Assembly: GCA_025917655.1 (NCBI GenBank)
Contig: CP084613.1
Location: forward strand, 2,668,001-2,732,000
Origin: Chlorella sorokiniana
Taxonomy: Eukaryota > Chlorophyta > Trebouxiophyceae > Chlorellales > Chlorellaceae
Direction of reading: 5' to 3'
DNA: 64,000 nucleotides
Shown here piece by piece: positions 46,501 through 56,205 of the stretch (position 1 is the first letter of the stretch; every line of letters begins with the position of its first letter). The position numbers and the translations under genes are program-made. The notes below the pieces were generated by a model, which saw only the letters and a list, made by a program, of their open reading frames with translations, was not told where the DNA came from and did not search any database.

Positions 46501-48390
46501 TCAGCCAAACAGTTGTTGGCATTGGCGGCTGGCAAAAGTGGCCAGCGACAGCTGGCGCCAATGATACGTACCGAGCTCAATCACCCACACGTCGTTCAGC
46601 TTGCAACCGCTGCCCGTCTGGCCACCGAACACCAGCAACTGGTCAGGGCCGCCGACCGCAGGGGCATACTGTGCATAGGCGAACAGGAACCGTGGCAGCG
46701 GGGACAAACCCCGCACTGGCAGCATGCGCCATGAGCGGCTGGCCAAGTCAAACAGCCAGCGATCACCCAGCGGGCGTGCCGCTGCTTCCATGCCTGGGGC
46801 TGGGCTGAACCTCCCTCCAAACATGAGCAGCTTGCCGCCATACGCAGCCAGGGCATGCTGGTCGCGGGCTGCGGGCAGCGCCGCAGTGGCCTGCGGCATC
46901 GGCTGCCAGCGTGTGCCCTCCAGGCTGAACAGCCACACGTCGGCAAAGGAGCCATACACCTCCGACCGGCCGCCGTGCACGGCCATGTGGGTGGAATTAA
47001 CCATGGCTGCTGCATGGCCCGCGCGCGGTAGCGGTGCTGGTCCTGCGGCGCAGAGGGACCAGGAGCAAGAGTGGTGGCTACTGGGTGTCATCTCTTCCTG
47101 CAACCCTTGGCTGGAATGGTTGCTGGGTAAGGGATGCCTGGCAACTCAATACCTGCAGCTTAGAGGTCAGCAACCCCAACATCGCGGCGCAACCAAGCAG
47201 GGTGCCACCCACCTGAGCCTGCCCTCGCCTGCGGGTCGCTCAACAGCTCCCAGCTGATGGCGGGCCAGCACACCACCCCCTGCCACACGTCGTTGAGCAG
47301 AAGGCCATCTGAACGGCGCCCGCCAAACAGCAGCACAGCCTGGCGCCCGACGCATCCTCGTACGCGACCATGGTGTGGGAGTGGCGCGCGGCAGGGGACG
47401 GCACAGGCTCCTCGCCCCCGCCGCCGCTGCTACCGCAGCTGCTGCTGTTGGCCAGCGTGTAGTTTGCCTGCTGCCAGCGCAGGTGGCTGTAATCCAGCAG
47501 CCAGGCGTCCTGAAGGTGTACCTCGCTGCCGCCCTTTCCTGGCGCAACACCGCCGTGCAGCAGCATGCCCAGGGCGCCCAGCGAGGCAGTGGCCGCCTTC
47601 CAGCGGCCCTGCGGCAGCCGTTGGATGGGCTTGGGGCTGGGGCTGGGCCGCAGCAACCGTGCTCTGCTGCGTGAGAGGCCTTGTTGCTGTTGCTGCTCCT
47701 GTCGCGCCTGCTTGCTTGATGGATCCATGCCCTCCTGGTCCTTGTGCTGGTCTTTCGGATCCTTCCCTGCCCGCACTTTCTCCTTCAGCCACGTCAGGTC
47801 ACGCAGGCTGCAGCGCAGAATTGGCAGCGGTGCTTTTCTGGTTAGCTTGCAGCCAGCAATGGCTGCGTACCGCCCGATGCCCATGACCCGACTGCCAGAC
47901 AACCCCGCCCACCTGAGCACGTGCAGCCATTCGTGGTACATGCTGCCTGCCTGGCTACGCCCGCTCCACACCACCAGCGCCTGGCTGGCGTTGCTGGTTT
48001 CCGGCGCCACCGCGATGGCGGCCCCGCTCCTGCAGCTGGGCGCCCCGTCGAGGTACGGGCTGGGAAACGCCATCACCACAAGGCCAATGGCCGCCAGGGT
48101 GCCCAGCAGCAGAGTGGCAGTAATGCCTGCCCCGCTTTCTGGCAAAATGTGAGTGGTCGGCGCCCCTCTGGTGGCTGTGCTGCAAGGTCCTCCTGCAGGT
48201 TGCTCATGCTGCCCTGCCGAGACAGCAGGCCCCGCTGAGGCTGCGCCGCCGTTTCAGCACTAGGCTCCAGCAGCAACGCTGGCGACGCTGCAGCGCTGGA
48301 AATGGTCGATACATCATCCTCTGATCCATGGTCTGCTTCTCTCAGTGGTTGCCTGCAGCAATGATGCATAGCGGCAAAGACGCACATCAT
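46501..48390 (-). CDS. Kelch-repeat membrane protein (type II, beta-propeller on the lumenal/outer side)
   Basis: Three exons on the minus strand: 47913-48390, 47213-47807 and 46501-47042. The N-terminal 65 residues are acidic and Ser/Gln-rich (cytosolic), followed by one membrane helix (TATLLLGTLAAIGLVVMAF). About six kelch motifs then follow: ALVVWSGRS with a W near LRDLTW, MLLHGGVAPG with DAWLLD, VLLFGGRRSDG with NDVW, AVHGGRSEVYG with DVWLFSLEGTRW, LLMFGGRFSP with DRWLFDLASRSW, and LLVFGGQTG with NDVWVIELGTYHW. Six repeats make a plausible closed propeller. The frame breaks at CCCC 48163-48166, just before the membrane helix, and at about 47340-47352. The start codon is uncertain; an ATG at 48390 is used. 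Function unknown. Such propellers usually bind proteins or glycans. Confidence 0.8.
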
Positions 48391-49115
48391 GCTTGCCTTC
48401 AGCAACATGTGCCCGCGGCCGGACACCGCCAGCGGCAGGATGCCGCCCGTTGCTGCATCCCAACACAAGCGGCAGCGTTACGGACCGCTGCAATGGTGCA
48501 GCCGCATCGCGTATTTAAGCCACAAATGCAAGCGCAGCCTATCCCAGCGAGCCTCTCACCGCAAAGCGTCAGTGTCGCAACCCTCATCACTAGACATTAT
48601 CAACTATTGCAGATTGCGAAGCAGCAAGAGCAAATCGTTGGAATGTGAAAGCACTTCTTTTTCCGCTGCCGTGACTTTAAGCAGTCCAGCTCAGCGCGAT
48701 GGCGCCATGAAGTGCTTGCCCGCATAGGCCATGAACACCTTCAATGATATGGAGAACCTTCTGTAGCCTGTTGAGCATCGCGAGCGCCTGCCTGAAAGCT
48801 AAAGCTGGAAGCGGAGGGGTGCTTGGGAGCGCGAAAAAAAGTCACTCTGTAGGTCGATTTACCCGGATCAGGCTCCTGTCCAGCAACAGCAAGACAAAGG
48901 TGCCCATCCCCGCCATCGGGCCCGTCGCTCGTTTGCGTATTTTTACTGGGTGTACCACTCTGGGATCGCGTATAATGAGAGTTCACGCAACTGCAGTGTC
49001 ATTGGAATTTGTTGGAGCGCACGGCTACCTGCCGCCGGTCGCTGCGGCCGCTTGGACCCTCGAGCACCGCTTGCGCCCGTGCTGGAACAGGCCTTGCTGG
49101 GCCTGTGTGGCAGCC
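48391..49115. other. Intergenic region between divergent kelch and CBP20 genes
   Basis: Probably both promoters and leaders. The plus-strand frame running into the CBP20 start is open but not conserved. An A-run lies at 48834-48841. Confidence 0.4.
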
Positions 49116-50221
49116 ATGGCGTTGCTGCTTAAGCAGCTGAACCCTGCAATCAGTCAGTATAAAGACCGGCGCTTCAATGGCAGCCAGCAGCAGTTTGACG
49201 AGTGCCTGCACTCATCTACGACGGTGTATGTCGGCAACCTGTCGTTCTACACCACCGAGGACCAAATCTTTGAGGTGAAGGGTGCAGTTGATTGCTTATG
49301 CGTTGGCAAGGTGTAGTCCGGTGTATGTGCATGGCAGGTGGCAAAATGGCTGTGATTGGGCGAGTGAAAGCTGTGGTGGGGGTGACCTGCAGCCACTTGA
49401 CGTCACGGATGTTGCTGTACATGACATCAGCATGCCCTGAGTATACATGTGGCACCCAGCACTTGTGCCTGCTTGCTCTTGTGCCACCGGTGAGCCTGCC
49501 AGCGATGTGGCTCCGCTGCAGGTGTTCAGCAAGGTGGGCGACGTGAAGCGCATCGTGATGGGCCTGGACAAGCAGAAGCACACTCCCTGCGGCTTCTGCT
49601 TTGTGGTCTACTACACGCGAGAGGACACGGAGGACTGTGTGAAGTACGTTAATGGAACCATGCTGGATGACAGACCCATCCGCGTCGACTTTGACTGGGG
49701 CTTTGTGGAGGGGCGCCAATATGGGCGTGGGCGCTCTGGCGGCCAGGTGGGCGTAGCACAGGGCTGATTAGGGGCTGGCGCATGCTGCAGCATGAGCTGA
49801 CAGATGCAATAGCATCAAACGCTCAGTGGTTTACAGCAAAACAACGCTGAGTAGGACACCACTCCCACCCACCTCGTGCACCTGAGCCATGCGCCCCTCT
49901 ACCCGCCGTGAACACCAGTCCGCGAGCACACACGGTTCCCCCTTCTCCACCCCTCACAACCTTCCCATCCCCCGCCACCCCCCACCCTCACCCCCACCAG
50001 GTGCGTGACGAGTACCGCATGGACTACGATGCGGGGCGAGGCGGCTATGGCTACATCTTGCAGAAAGAGATGGAAGGGCGGCAGGCAATGATGAACAGCA
50101 TGGCTGAGGAGATGAGCTACGGGGCCATGGGCGGGTATATGGGGGGGCACGACCATGACATGGATGACGGGGAGGGCAGCAACCCAGCCGTTTCCGCGGC
50201 GACTCGGACGATGAACGATAG
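49116..50221 (+). CDS. CBP20: Nuclear cap-binding protein subunit 2 (CBP20)
   Basis: CBP20 binds the m7G cap of nascent RNA polymerase II transcripts together with CBP80 and acts in splicing, export and small-RNA processing. Exons 49116-49274, 49522-49746 and 50001-50221 encode about 200 residues. The N-terminal segment has [15 protein letters not shown] with the cap-stacking Tyr. The RRM follows with RNP2 VYVGNLSF and RNP1 [31 protein letters not shown] is nearly invariant in the family. The third exon has [17 protein letters not shown], which is ordered on cap binding. The C-terminal tail is longer than in animals, Met/Gly/Asp-rich, and probably ends [10 protein letters not shown] at 50221, which needs a one-base frame correction near 50170. 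Otherwise it runs on to 50339. Confidence 0.95.
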
Positions 50222-50634
50222 CGGGCCCCACTCCCTTCTGCGGCCCTTGTTGCAATCCTGCTCCTTCTGCCCCGCTTGCACTCGACTCCTAAACCTCCAA
50301 TTCCTTGCTGTTCCCCTACACCTTGCTCAGCTGGGGTGACATTGGCTTGCAAAACAGCACAAACTGTGGTGTTGCTTGGGACAGGCTCAACCAGAGGGAG
50401 GCTGCAAACAGATTGTTGCAGAAACCAGTGCCTTTTCAGGGCGCACACATGCCATCGGCAGAAGCAGTCACCGCCGGACCCTCACAAACACCCGCATCGG
50501 GAAGCTGCTCACACAAGCACGTGATCCACACCATGAATTATTGGGGTGCAAAGCGGCTGTGACTGGCAAGCTGACACCCAGGGACAGCACAACACCCTGT
50601 TGCACAGCGGATCAGTCTTGCGCCAGATGTGCCA
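50222..50634. other. Convergent 3' region of CBP20 and the mitochondrial-type gene
   Basis: No conserved reading frame; likely two 3' UTRs. Confidence 0.4.
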
Positions 50635-52001
50635 TTACACCAGCTTGGGCTTGAGGGCCGCCAGGTTGGGCTGGATGTCGGCCAGATCGTCGGTGCGCGC
50701 CTTGTTCATGTCGTCCAGCACCTGCGTGACGCGGCGCAAGCGGGGCAGGGCGTCAAGCACTTCAGAAGCCCCATGCGCTGGCCACAGGCACGCTGCAACC
50801 CTTCCCTACAGGCGCCCACCATAAGACGCGGCCCCCTATATCCCGCGCCGCTCACCGTGCTGCGCAGCTGGTGGATGTGCTGCTTGTACATCTCAAAGAT
50901 GGCTTCGTCGCGGACCTTGCCCTTGTCGGCCAGCCCATACTTCTTTTCAATCTCCCCCAACTTGGAAGCCAGCACCTGCCACCCTTTCTCGCTGCCGTTG
51001 AGGTCCCCGCCGCTCGCCTTCTCTGCCTCGTCAACCGCTGCCAGCAGCTCGGCCTTGGCCGCTGCCATGCTGCCCCCAGGTTCATGCCATCCAACGCCTC
51101 CACCACGAATGCGCGCACATCGTAGCCGGAACAGGCAAACTTGTAGTCCAGCTCGGCCGAGATGACCTGATGTGCATGGTCGGGTGTTGGTTTTGGGGGC
51201 GACAGCGCAGCGGCGGCGGCTCAGGTGAGAACGTCAACATGTTGCTTATGTTTGCAAGAACAGCGTACGGGTGCTGCCCAGCCCATGCCCGAGCAGCGCA
51301 GCATCAGCAGACACATGCCGCGCCAGGCAGCTGGCCTCACATCCTCGACGTCAGGCATGCCAATCTGCTTCTTCAGGGCTTCCACTTCGCCAGCATACTT
51401 CTTGATGGCCGTGTCATCGCCTGTCAGCGGAAGGTTGATGTTCTGCAGCAAGATGCATAGCCGAGCGGGTGATGGTTGAGTACACACCAATTCGTTGATG
51501 AAACAGCAGGCCATGATGCACAACACAGCGACAGCGACTGCAGTGCAGTGGCACGGCCAGCCCCAGCTTACTCCTCAACACGACACACCTGCAGGCCCGC
51601 CATCAGCTGCTGATACTGCTTCTGAGACTGGCGAAAAGACGATAGGACGATATCCTCATCTGCACTACCATTGAAGGAAGTCATCACCGAGGTATCAACA
51701 GCGCCAAAGGGAGCAGCGTCACTAACGCGACGTGCACCCAAGCCGCTCGACGGTCGGGTCCCTTGCGCCTCAACCTACCCTGTGCAGGTGTCGCCGGCTG
51801 TGCTGCATACTGCCTGAGCTGCTCTGTCTGGCACAGCGCCCGGGTGCCGGCAGGGGCCTGCGAGCACCGTGGGGTCCAGAGGGGAGCAACCCTGACGTTT
51901 GCCGTCGCTATACGAGTCAACACGACATCTACAAGCACCTGATGCATAGCACGCACCAGTCGCTTAGCCCCGGAGCGTCCCAGCTGCGCCAGGAGCGACA
52001 T
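50635..52001 (-). CDS. Helical protein with predicted mitochondrial presequence, family not recognised
   Basis: The start exon 51939-52001 encodes MSLLAQLGRSGAKRLVRAMH, an Arg-rich amphipathic leader typical of mitochondrial import. Later exons lie at about 51592-51724 (FNGSADEDIVLSSFRQ, then QKQYQQLMAGLQ), 51347-51444 (LPLTGDDTAIKKYAGEVEAL), 50857-51167 (AELDYKFACSGYDVRAFVVE, then KASGGDLNGSEKGWQVLASK) and 50635-50735 (VLDALPRLRRVTQVLDDMNK). The mature part is almost all charged alpha-helix, about 220 residues, without membrane segments. Such proteins occur among peripheral subunits of ATP synthase or respiratory complexes, but I could not match a family. The frame breaks in a GGGGG run at about 51075 and near the last intron. 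Confidence 0.6.
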
Positions 52002-52339
52002 TATCGGTCTGTGACTGCCCCCGCGCCACAAGACTCGTTTCAGCACTGCAAGGCCACCAAGGGTCGGACGAAGCAGCGCCAGCTGATCTCCTTAGCCAAG
52101 ATTACCCCCGAGCCCTCATTAACCTGCGAGCGAGCAGTACAGTACCTGCATGTGCTTGCTAGGAGCCGAATGGTCCCGCCTGGAAGCAAATGACGCCAGG
52201 TTACACAGCGCTATCAGCCTGCACCGAGTTGCTGTGCCGTCAGTGTTCGATCGCTGCCTGAGGGCCTCTGATCACTGGCTGCCACAGTCGCTGAGCCTTG
52301 TTAATTGCCGTAAGTCGCACACGGTCATCTGCGGCTGCC
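52002..52339. promoter_or_regulatory. Probable bidirectional promoter, mitochondrial-type gene / RPN8
   Basis: Here 338 bp lie between divergent start codons with no other coding pattern. Confidence 0.5.
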
Positions 52340-54271
52340 ATGGAGGCTGCGGCAGCAGCAGCGGGCAAGAGGGCGCCCGAGCAAGTTGTGGTGCACCCCC
52401 TTGTGCTGCTGAGTGTTGTGGATCATTACAACCGTGTTGCCAAAGACACCAAGAAGCGCGTGGTGGGAGTTATCCTGGGCGAGAGCTACAAGGGCAGGAT
52501 TGATGCCACCAATGCGTTTGCGGGTGCGGCTGCGTGTGCACGCCTGTTCACACTGACTGTGATGGATGTGATGTGTGGAAGAAGATATCTGGAGCAGTTG
52601 TTTTCCTGCATTGCACATGGCCCAGCCATTGCTGGCATTCTGCCGACCTACTGATACTTTGCAATCGCTGCCGACTTCACCCGGCAGTGCCGTTCGAGGA
52701 AGATGACAAGGATCCCTCCATTTGGTTTCTGGATCACAGCTACCTGGAGAACATGTTTCGCATGTTCAAAAAGGTCAACGGTAAGTGGCGGCCCCCTGGG
52801 GCTGAAGCAGGGACAAGCGTGTGTGTGTGTTAACGTGCACGCTTGTCGACTGGCTCTCCCCCTGTTGCCTGCATCCTGCCAGCCCGCGAGCGGATTGTTG
52901 GTTGGTACCACACGGGCCCCCGGCTGCGAGAGGCAGATATTGACATCAACAATCTGATGGCCCGCTACTGCGACAACCCGGTGCTGGTCATCTGCGAGGT
53001 GCAGGTGCGGGCCTCCTGGGTCAGGCTTGGGGTGCAGGGCTACGCAGCAGCCCATTGCTGAGCCCGATGAGGCACCGCATAGCTGCAGGGTTTGGTAATT
53101 TTCCTGTCGGCAAGCTGTGTTATTGTTGCATTTGGCTTGTACTGTGATCATGCGACATCCTCCCCTTACCACCCCTCGGTTGCAGCCAAAGGACATGGGC
53201 CTGCCGGTGCACGCTTACCTGTCCCGGGATGAGGTGCGCGAGGACGGCACCGAGAAGAGCAAGAAGGTGTTTGTGAACCTGCCCACCGAGGTGGGGGCGA
53301 CTGAAGCGGAGGAGATTGGTGTGGAGCACCTGCTGCGCGACGTGAAGGACGCTGCCATTTCCACCCTTTCCAGCGAGGTGGGGGTGTGGATTTGGGTGGA
53401 TGGCAGCCTCCATCTAGCGCACAGGGAATTAGCATGGCAATGTTATGCTTGGACTGATGTACCTCTGCACGCGTCGGCATGCGCGCTGGCCGGCCACACC
53501 ACTCCCCCGCCCGACCATGCTGTAAGGTCGGCGATATGGTGACGGGCTTACGCGGGCTTAAGTCTCGCCTCCTGGAGATACGGGAGTACTTGGAGGCGGT
53601 GGTGGCGGGGCGTCTTCCTGTCAATCATGATATTATGCGCAACCTGCAGGTGCGTTGTTGGGATTTGAGTGGTGCTAGCCGGGGATGATGTGGAATGTTG
53701 GCGTTTTTCATGTGCTTGCTTGCAGCACAGTTGGTTATGGTGACCTCGTGGGACTCAGCTGCTTGAGCTGGGCACAATGTTGGCGCTTGCAGTGCTGATT
53801 CGAACGCGGTGGCCTACAGTGGAGGGTGCCTCCCTCACTTGCCATGCAGGACATTTTTAACCTGCTGCCCAACCTGAACGTGGCTGAGCTGTCACGCTCG
53901 TTTGCGGTGGAGAGCAACGACATGATGCTGGTCCTCTACTTGGCCTCGCTCATCCGCAGCGTGCTGGCTCTGCACGACTTGATAGATAACAAGACTGCGC
54001 GTATGGCGACAGAGCGGGAGCAGGTGGGATGCTCGCGGTGCACGGCTGCACAGGAGCATGCAGGATTGGCGGTGGGCTCTAGCTGGCCACGTCCAGTTGG
54101 TGATTCTGGCTTTGCAGTTCATCTTCAGTGCGTTTCCCTTGTGTGCAGCAGTCTAAGGAGGAAGGAGAGAAGAAAGACAGCAGCAAGAAGGCCGACGGGG
54201 ACCCGGCAGCAGCAGCAGCAGCGGAGGGCAAAGAAAACGCCGCAGACAAGGCCGAAGATGCCCGCAAGTAA
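52340..54271 (+). CDS. RPN8: 26S proteasome non-ATPase regulatory subunit RPN8 (PSMD7)
   Basis: RPN8 is the inactive MPN partner of the deubiquitinase RPN11 in the proteasome lid. Seven exons (52340-52523, 52688-52780, 52883-53004, 53186-53377, 53527-53649, 53850-54023 and 54149-54271) encode about 336 residues, all in phase with no frame break. The MPN domain shows [48 protein letters not shown] and [10 protein letters not shown]. It lacks the full JAMM zinc set, as expected for RPN8. [13 protein letters not shown] follows, then the helical region [15 protein letters not shown] and [10 protein letters not shown], which bind RPN11 and the lid bundle. The C-terminus is an unstructured Lys/Asp/Ala tail ([13 protein letters not shown]). 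Confidence 0.97.
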
Positions 54272-54460
54272 ATCAACAGGCTTCTGCCTGCCGTTGTAAG
54301 GCTTTCTGAAGGCTCCAGCATGGAGAGGTGCCTGGCGCTGGCTGGAGGAGGACCTCTGCCGGACAGCAGCATTCGTCCTGCTCCTCGTCCTGCTCCTCTC
54401 GAAGAACCTCGACATGAAGCCTTGCGTTAATTTGGGCCCGTTGCACACTCAGTTGTCGCC

Positions 54461-55987
54461 ATGCCTTTATTACAATGCGGCTTCTTGGCCAATCAGCCGC
54501 TTGAGCCGGGTGCCGAACCCAACAACTCCCACGAGCTGGCTTCTGCCGTGCCTGTTCCCGTATCGACCGCCACAAATGTCTGGAAGCCGTGCTCGGGCGG
54601 TTGGGGCTTCGCCTTGGCTGTCGGTGCAAGTGATCATCGGGCGGTCTCTTGGGGCGTGAACAGCGCCACCCTGTTGGCGAAGTCGGTAAGTGTCGAACCA
54701 CTGTGTGTCAGTGCGAAGCATGCGTTGCAGTCCTCCTTGGGCAAACAGGGGTGCTGGTGGCGGGGAAGCGCGTCACCGCAAGAGGGCAAACTGCTTGCTG
54801 TGGCTCCTGCTCTGTCTGGCAGGGTGCGAATGAGGATGGGGTCGACCCAGCCACCTTGGAGGAAGTGGCCCAGAGGGTGGACACTGCGGCAGCAGGCTTC
54901 GACCACGGCCTGCTTGTTGCTGGCGGGAAGGTGACGGTTTTGGACCTTCCTTCCGACCAGCAAGCGCGGGCCCAGGCGTTCACCTTACGCCCGTACCGTT
55001 CAAAGTCTCAATCGTGCAGGTGGCAGCAGGTGCGATGGAGGTCATTGCTTCTATATGGTGGGCGCTATGCATGGCCAGCCTCAGTGCCGGCGGGCAGCGG
55101 TTTTCTTCTGGCCAGGCCGTCTTGCCAGGCGGAGCATGCTCAATGCACCTCCAAATGCAGGAGAGCACCACAGCCTGGCGCTGTCTACCAGCGGGGATGT
55201 ATATGCATGGGGCAGCAATGCGGAGGGGCAGTTGGGCGATGGCACCACCACCTCATCTACTGCTCCCCAGCTCGTGGGGGGCCCTCATCGGGCCACCGCC
55301 AGACCAGCCTGCAGCAGCCTGCCACCTACGTGGCCTGTGGCGCACGGCACAGCCTGGCCATAAACGCGCTGGGGCAGTGCTTGGCATGGGGCTGGAGCCT
55401 GCATGGGCAGTGTGGCACCGGCAAGGCAGCGCCCAGCGTGCCCACCCCCACCCCGGTTAGTGCTCTGGGGCCCCTCAAGTGCGTGGGAGTGGCGGGAGGG
55501 CTGGGCCACACTGTGGTGCACACCGACCAAGGTGATGTCTATGCCTGGGGCCTAAACGCGGACGGCCAGCTGGGGGACGGCGGCGATGCCGCGGCGCTGC
55601 AGGTGCGCAGGCTGCCCTGGGCCTGGCAGGCATGGCTGGGCGCCAGCAGCTGCTGGCTGCACAAGCTGGGCGGTGTGGGGCCTCTCCCTGACGGCGTGGC
55701 GGCAGCCCTGCATGACCCGACGCGCTTCCTGGCCCTCCGCGCGCCCTGCAGCCCAAGCTGGTGGAAGGGCCCCTGGAGGGCGAGAGCGTCACGGGGTGGC
55801 CGCCGGCGCTCGGCACACGCTGCTGCTCTGCGCCAGCGGCCGTGCCTACGCGTGCGGGTGGGGCGCCTTTGGTCAGCTGGGCACCGGCTCATTTGCCAGC
55901 AGTCGCGTGCCAGTGGCGGTGGCGGTGGAGGGCACGGTGACAGACCTTGCCGCAGGCTGGTGGCACAGCCTGTTCCTGACGGAGTAA
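54461..55987 (+). CDS. RCC1-repeat beta-propeller protein
   Basis: The first exons, 54461-54685 and from 54823, are joined by a clean GT-AG intron. Recognisable RCC1 repeats include HHSLALSTSGDVYAWGSNAE followed by GQLGDGT, then VACGARHSLAINALGQCLAWG, GHTVVHTDQGDVYAWGLNAD with GQLGDGG, and VAAGARHTLLLCASGRAYACG with FGQLGTG. The last repeat closes with LAAGWWHSLFLTE and a stop at 55987. There are at least five blades; the N-terminal part, beginning MPLLQCGFLANQP, is diverged (GGWGFALAVGASDHRAVSWG is the first blade). Frame changes occur at about 54968-55000, 55310-55325 and 55600-55790. RCC1 propellers serve as exchange factors or scaffolds (RCC1, UVR8, others). No extra domain is visible here, so the partner is unknown. 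It might be compared with UVR8, but its diagnostic Trp cluster is not evident. Confidence 0.8.
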
Positions 55988-56205
55988 CAGGCTTGATGGG
56001 CAATGTAATGGTTGACAACGCTGCTGTGTTTGTCACGGTTTCACGGTTTGTTAGGACTGGCCGCCAGCCATGAAGGCAGCACACCCAGAGTTGCGAGCAA
56101 GGGTAGCGGGGCAGTATTTGAGCGAAGGAATTGCAACAGTAGAGGAGTGCGAATAGAGGTTGTTCGGCGGGTTTGCATGGTGGGCAGGCACAAGGATGAG
56201 CAGCA

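Noticed and set aside
54649-56073. One long 474-codon frame as the RCC1 protein
   Set aside because: RCC1 repeats are scattered over at least two frames and it reads through an intron at 54686-54822, so this frame alone is not the protein.
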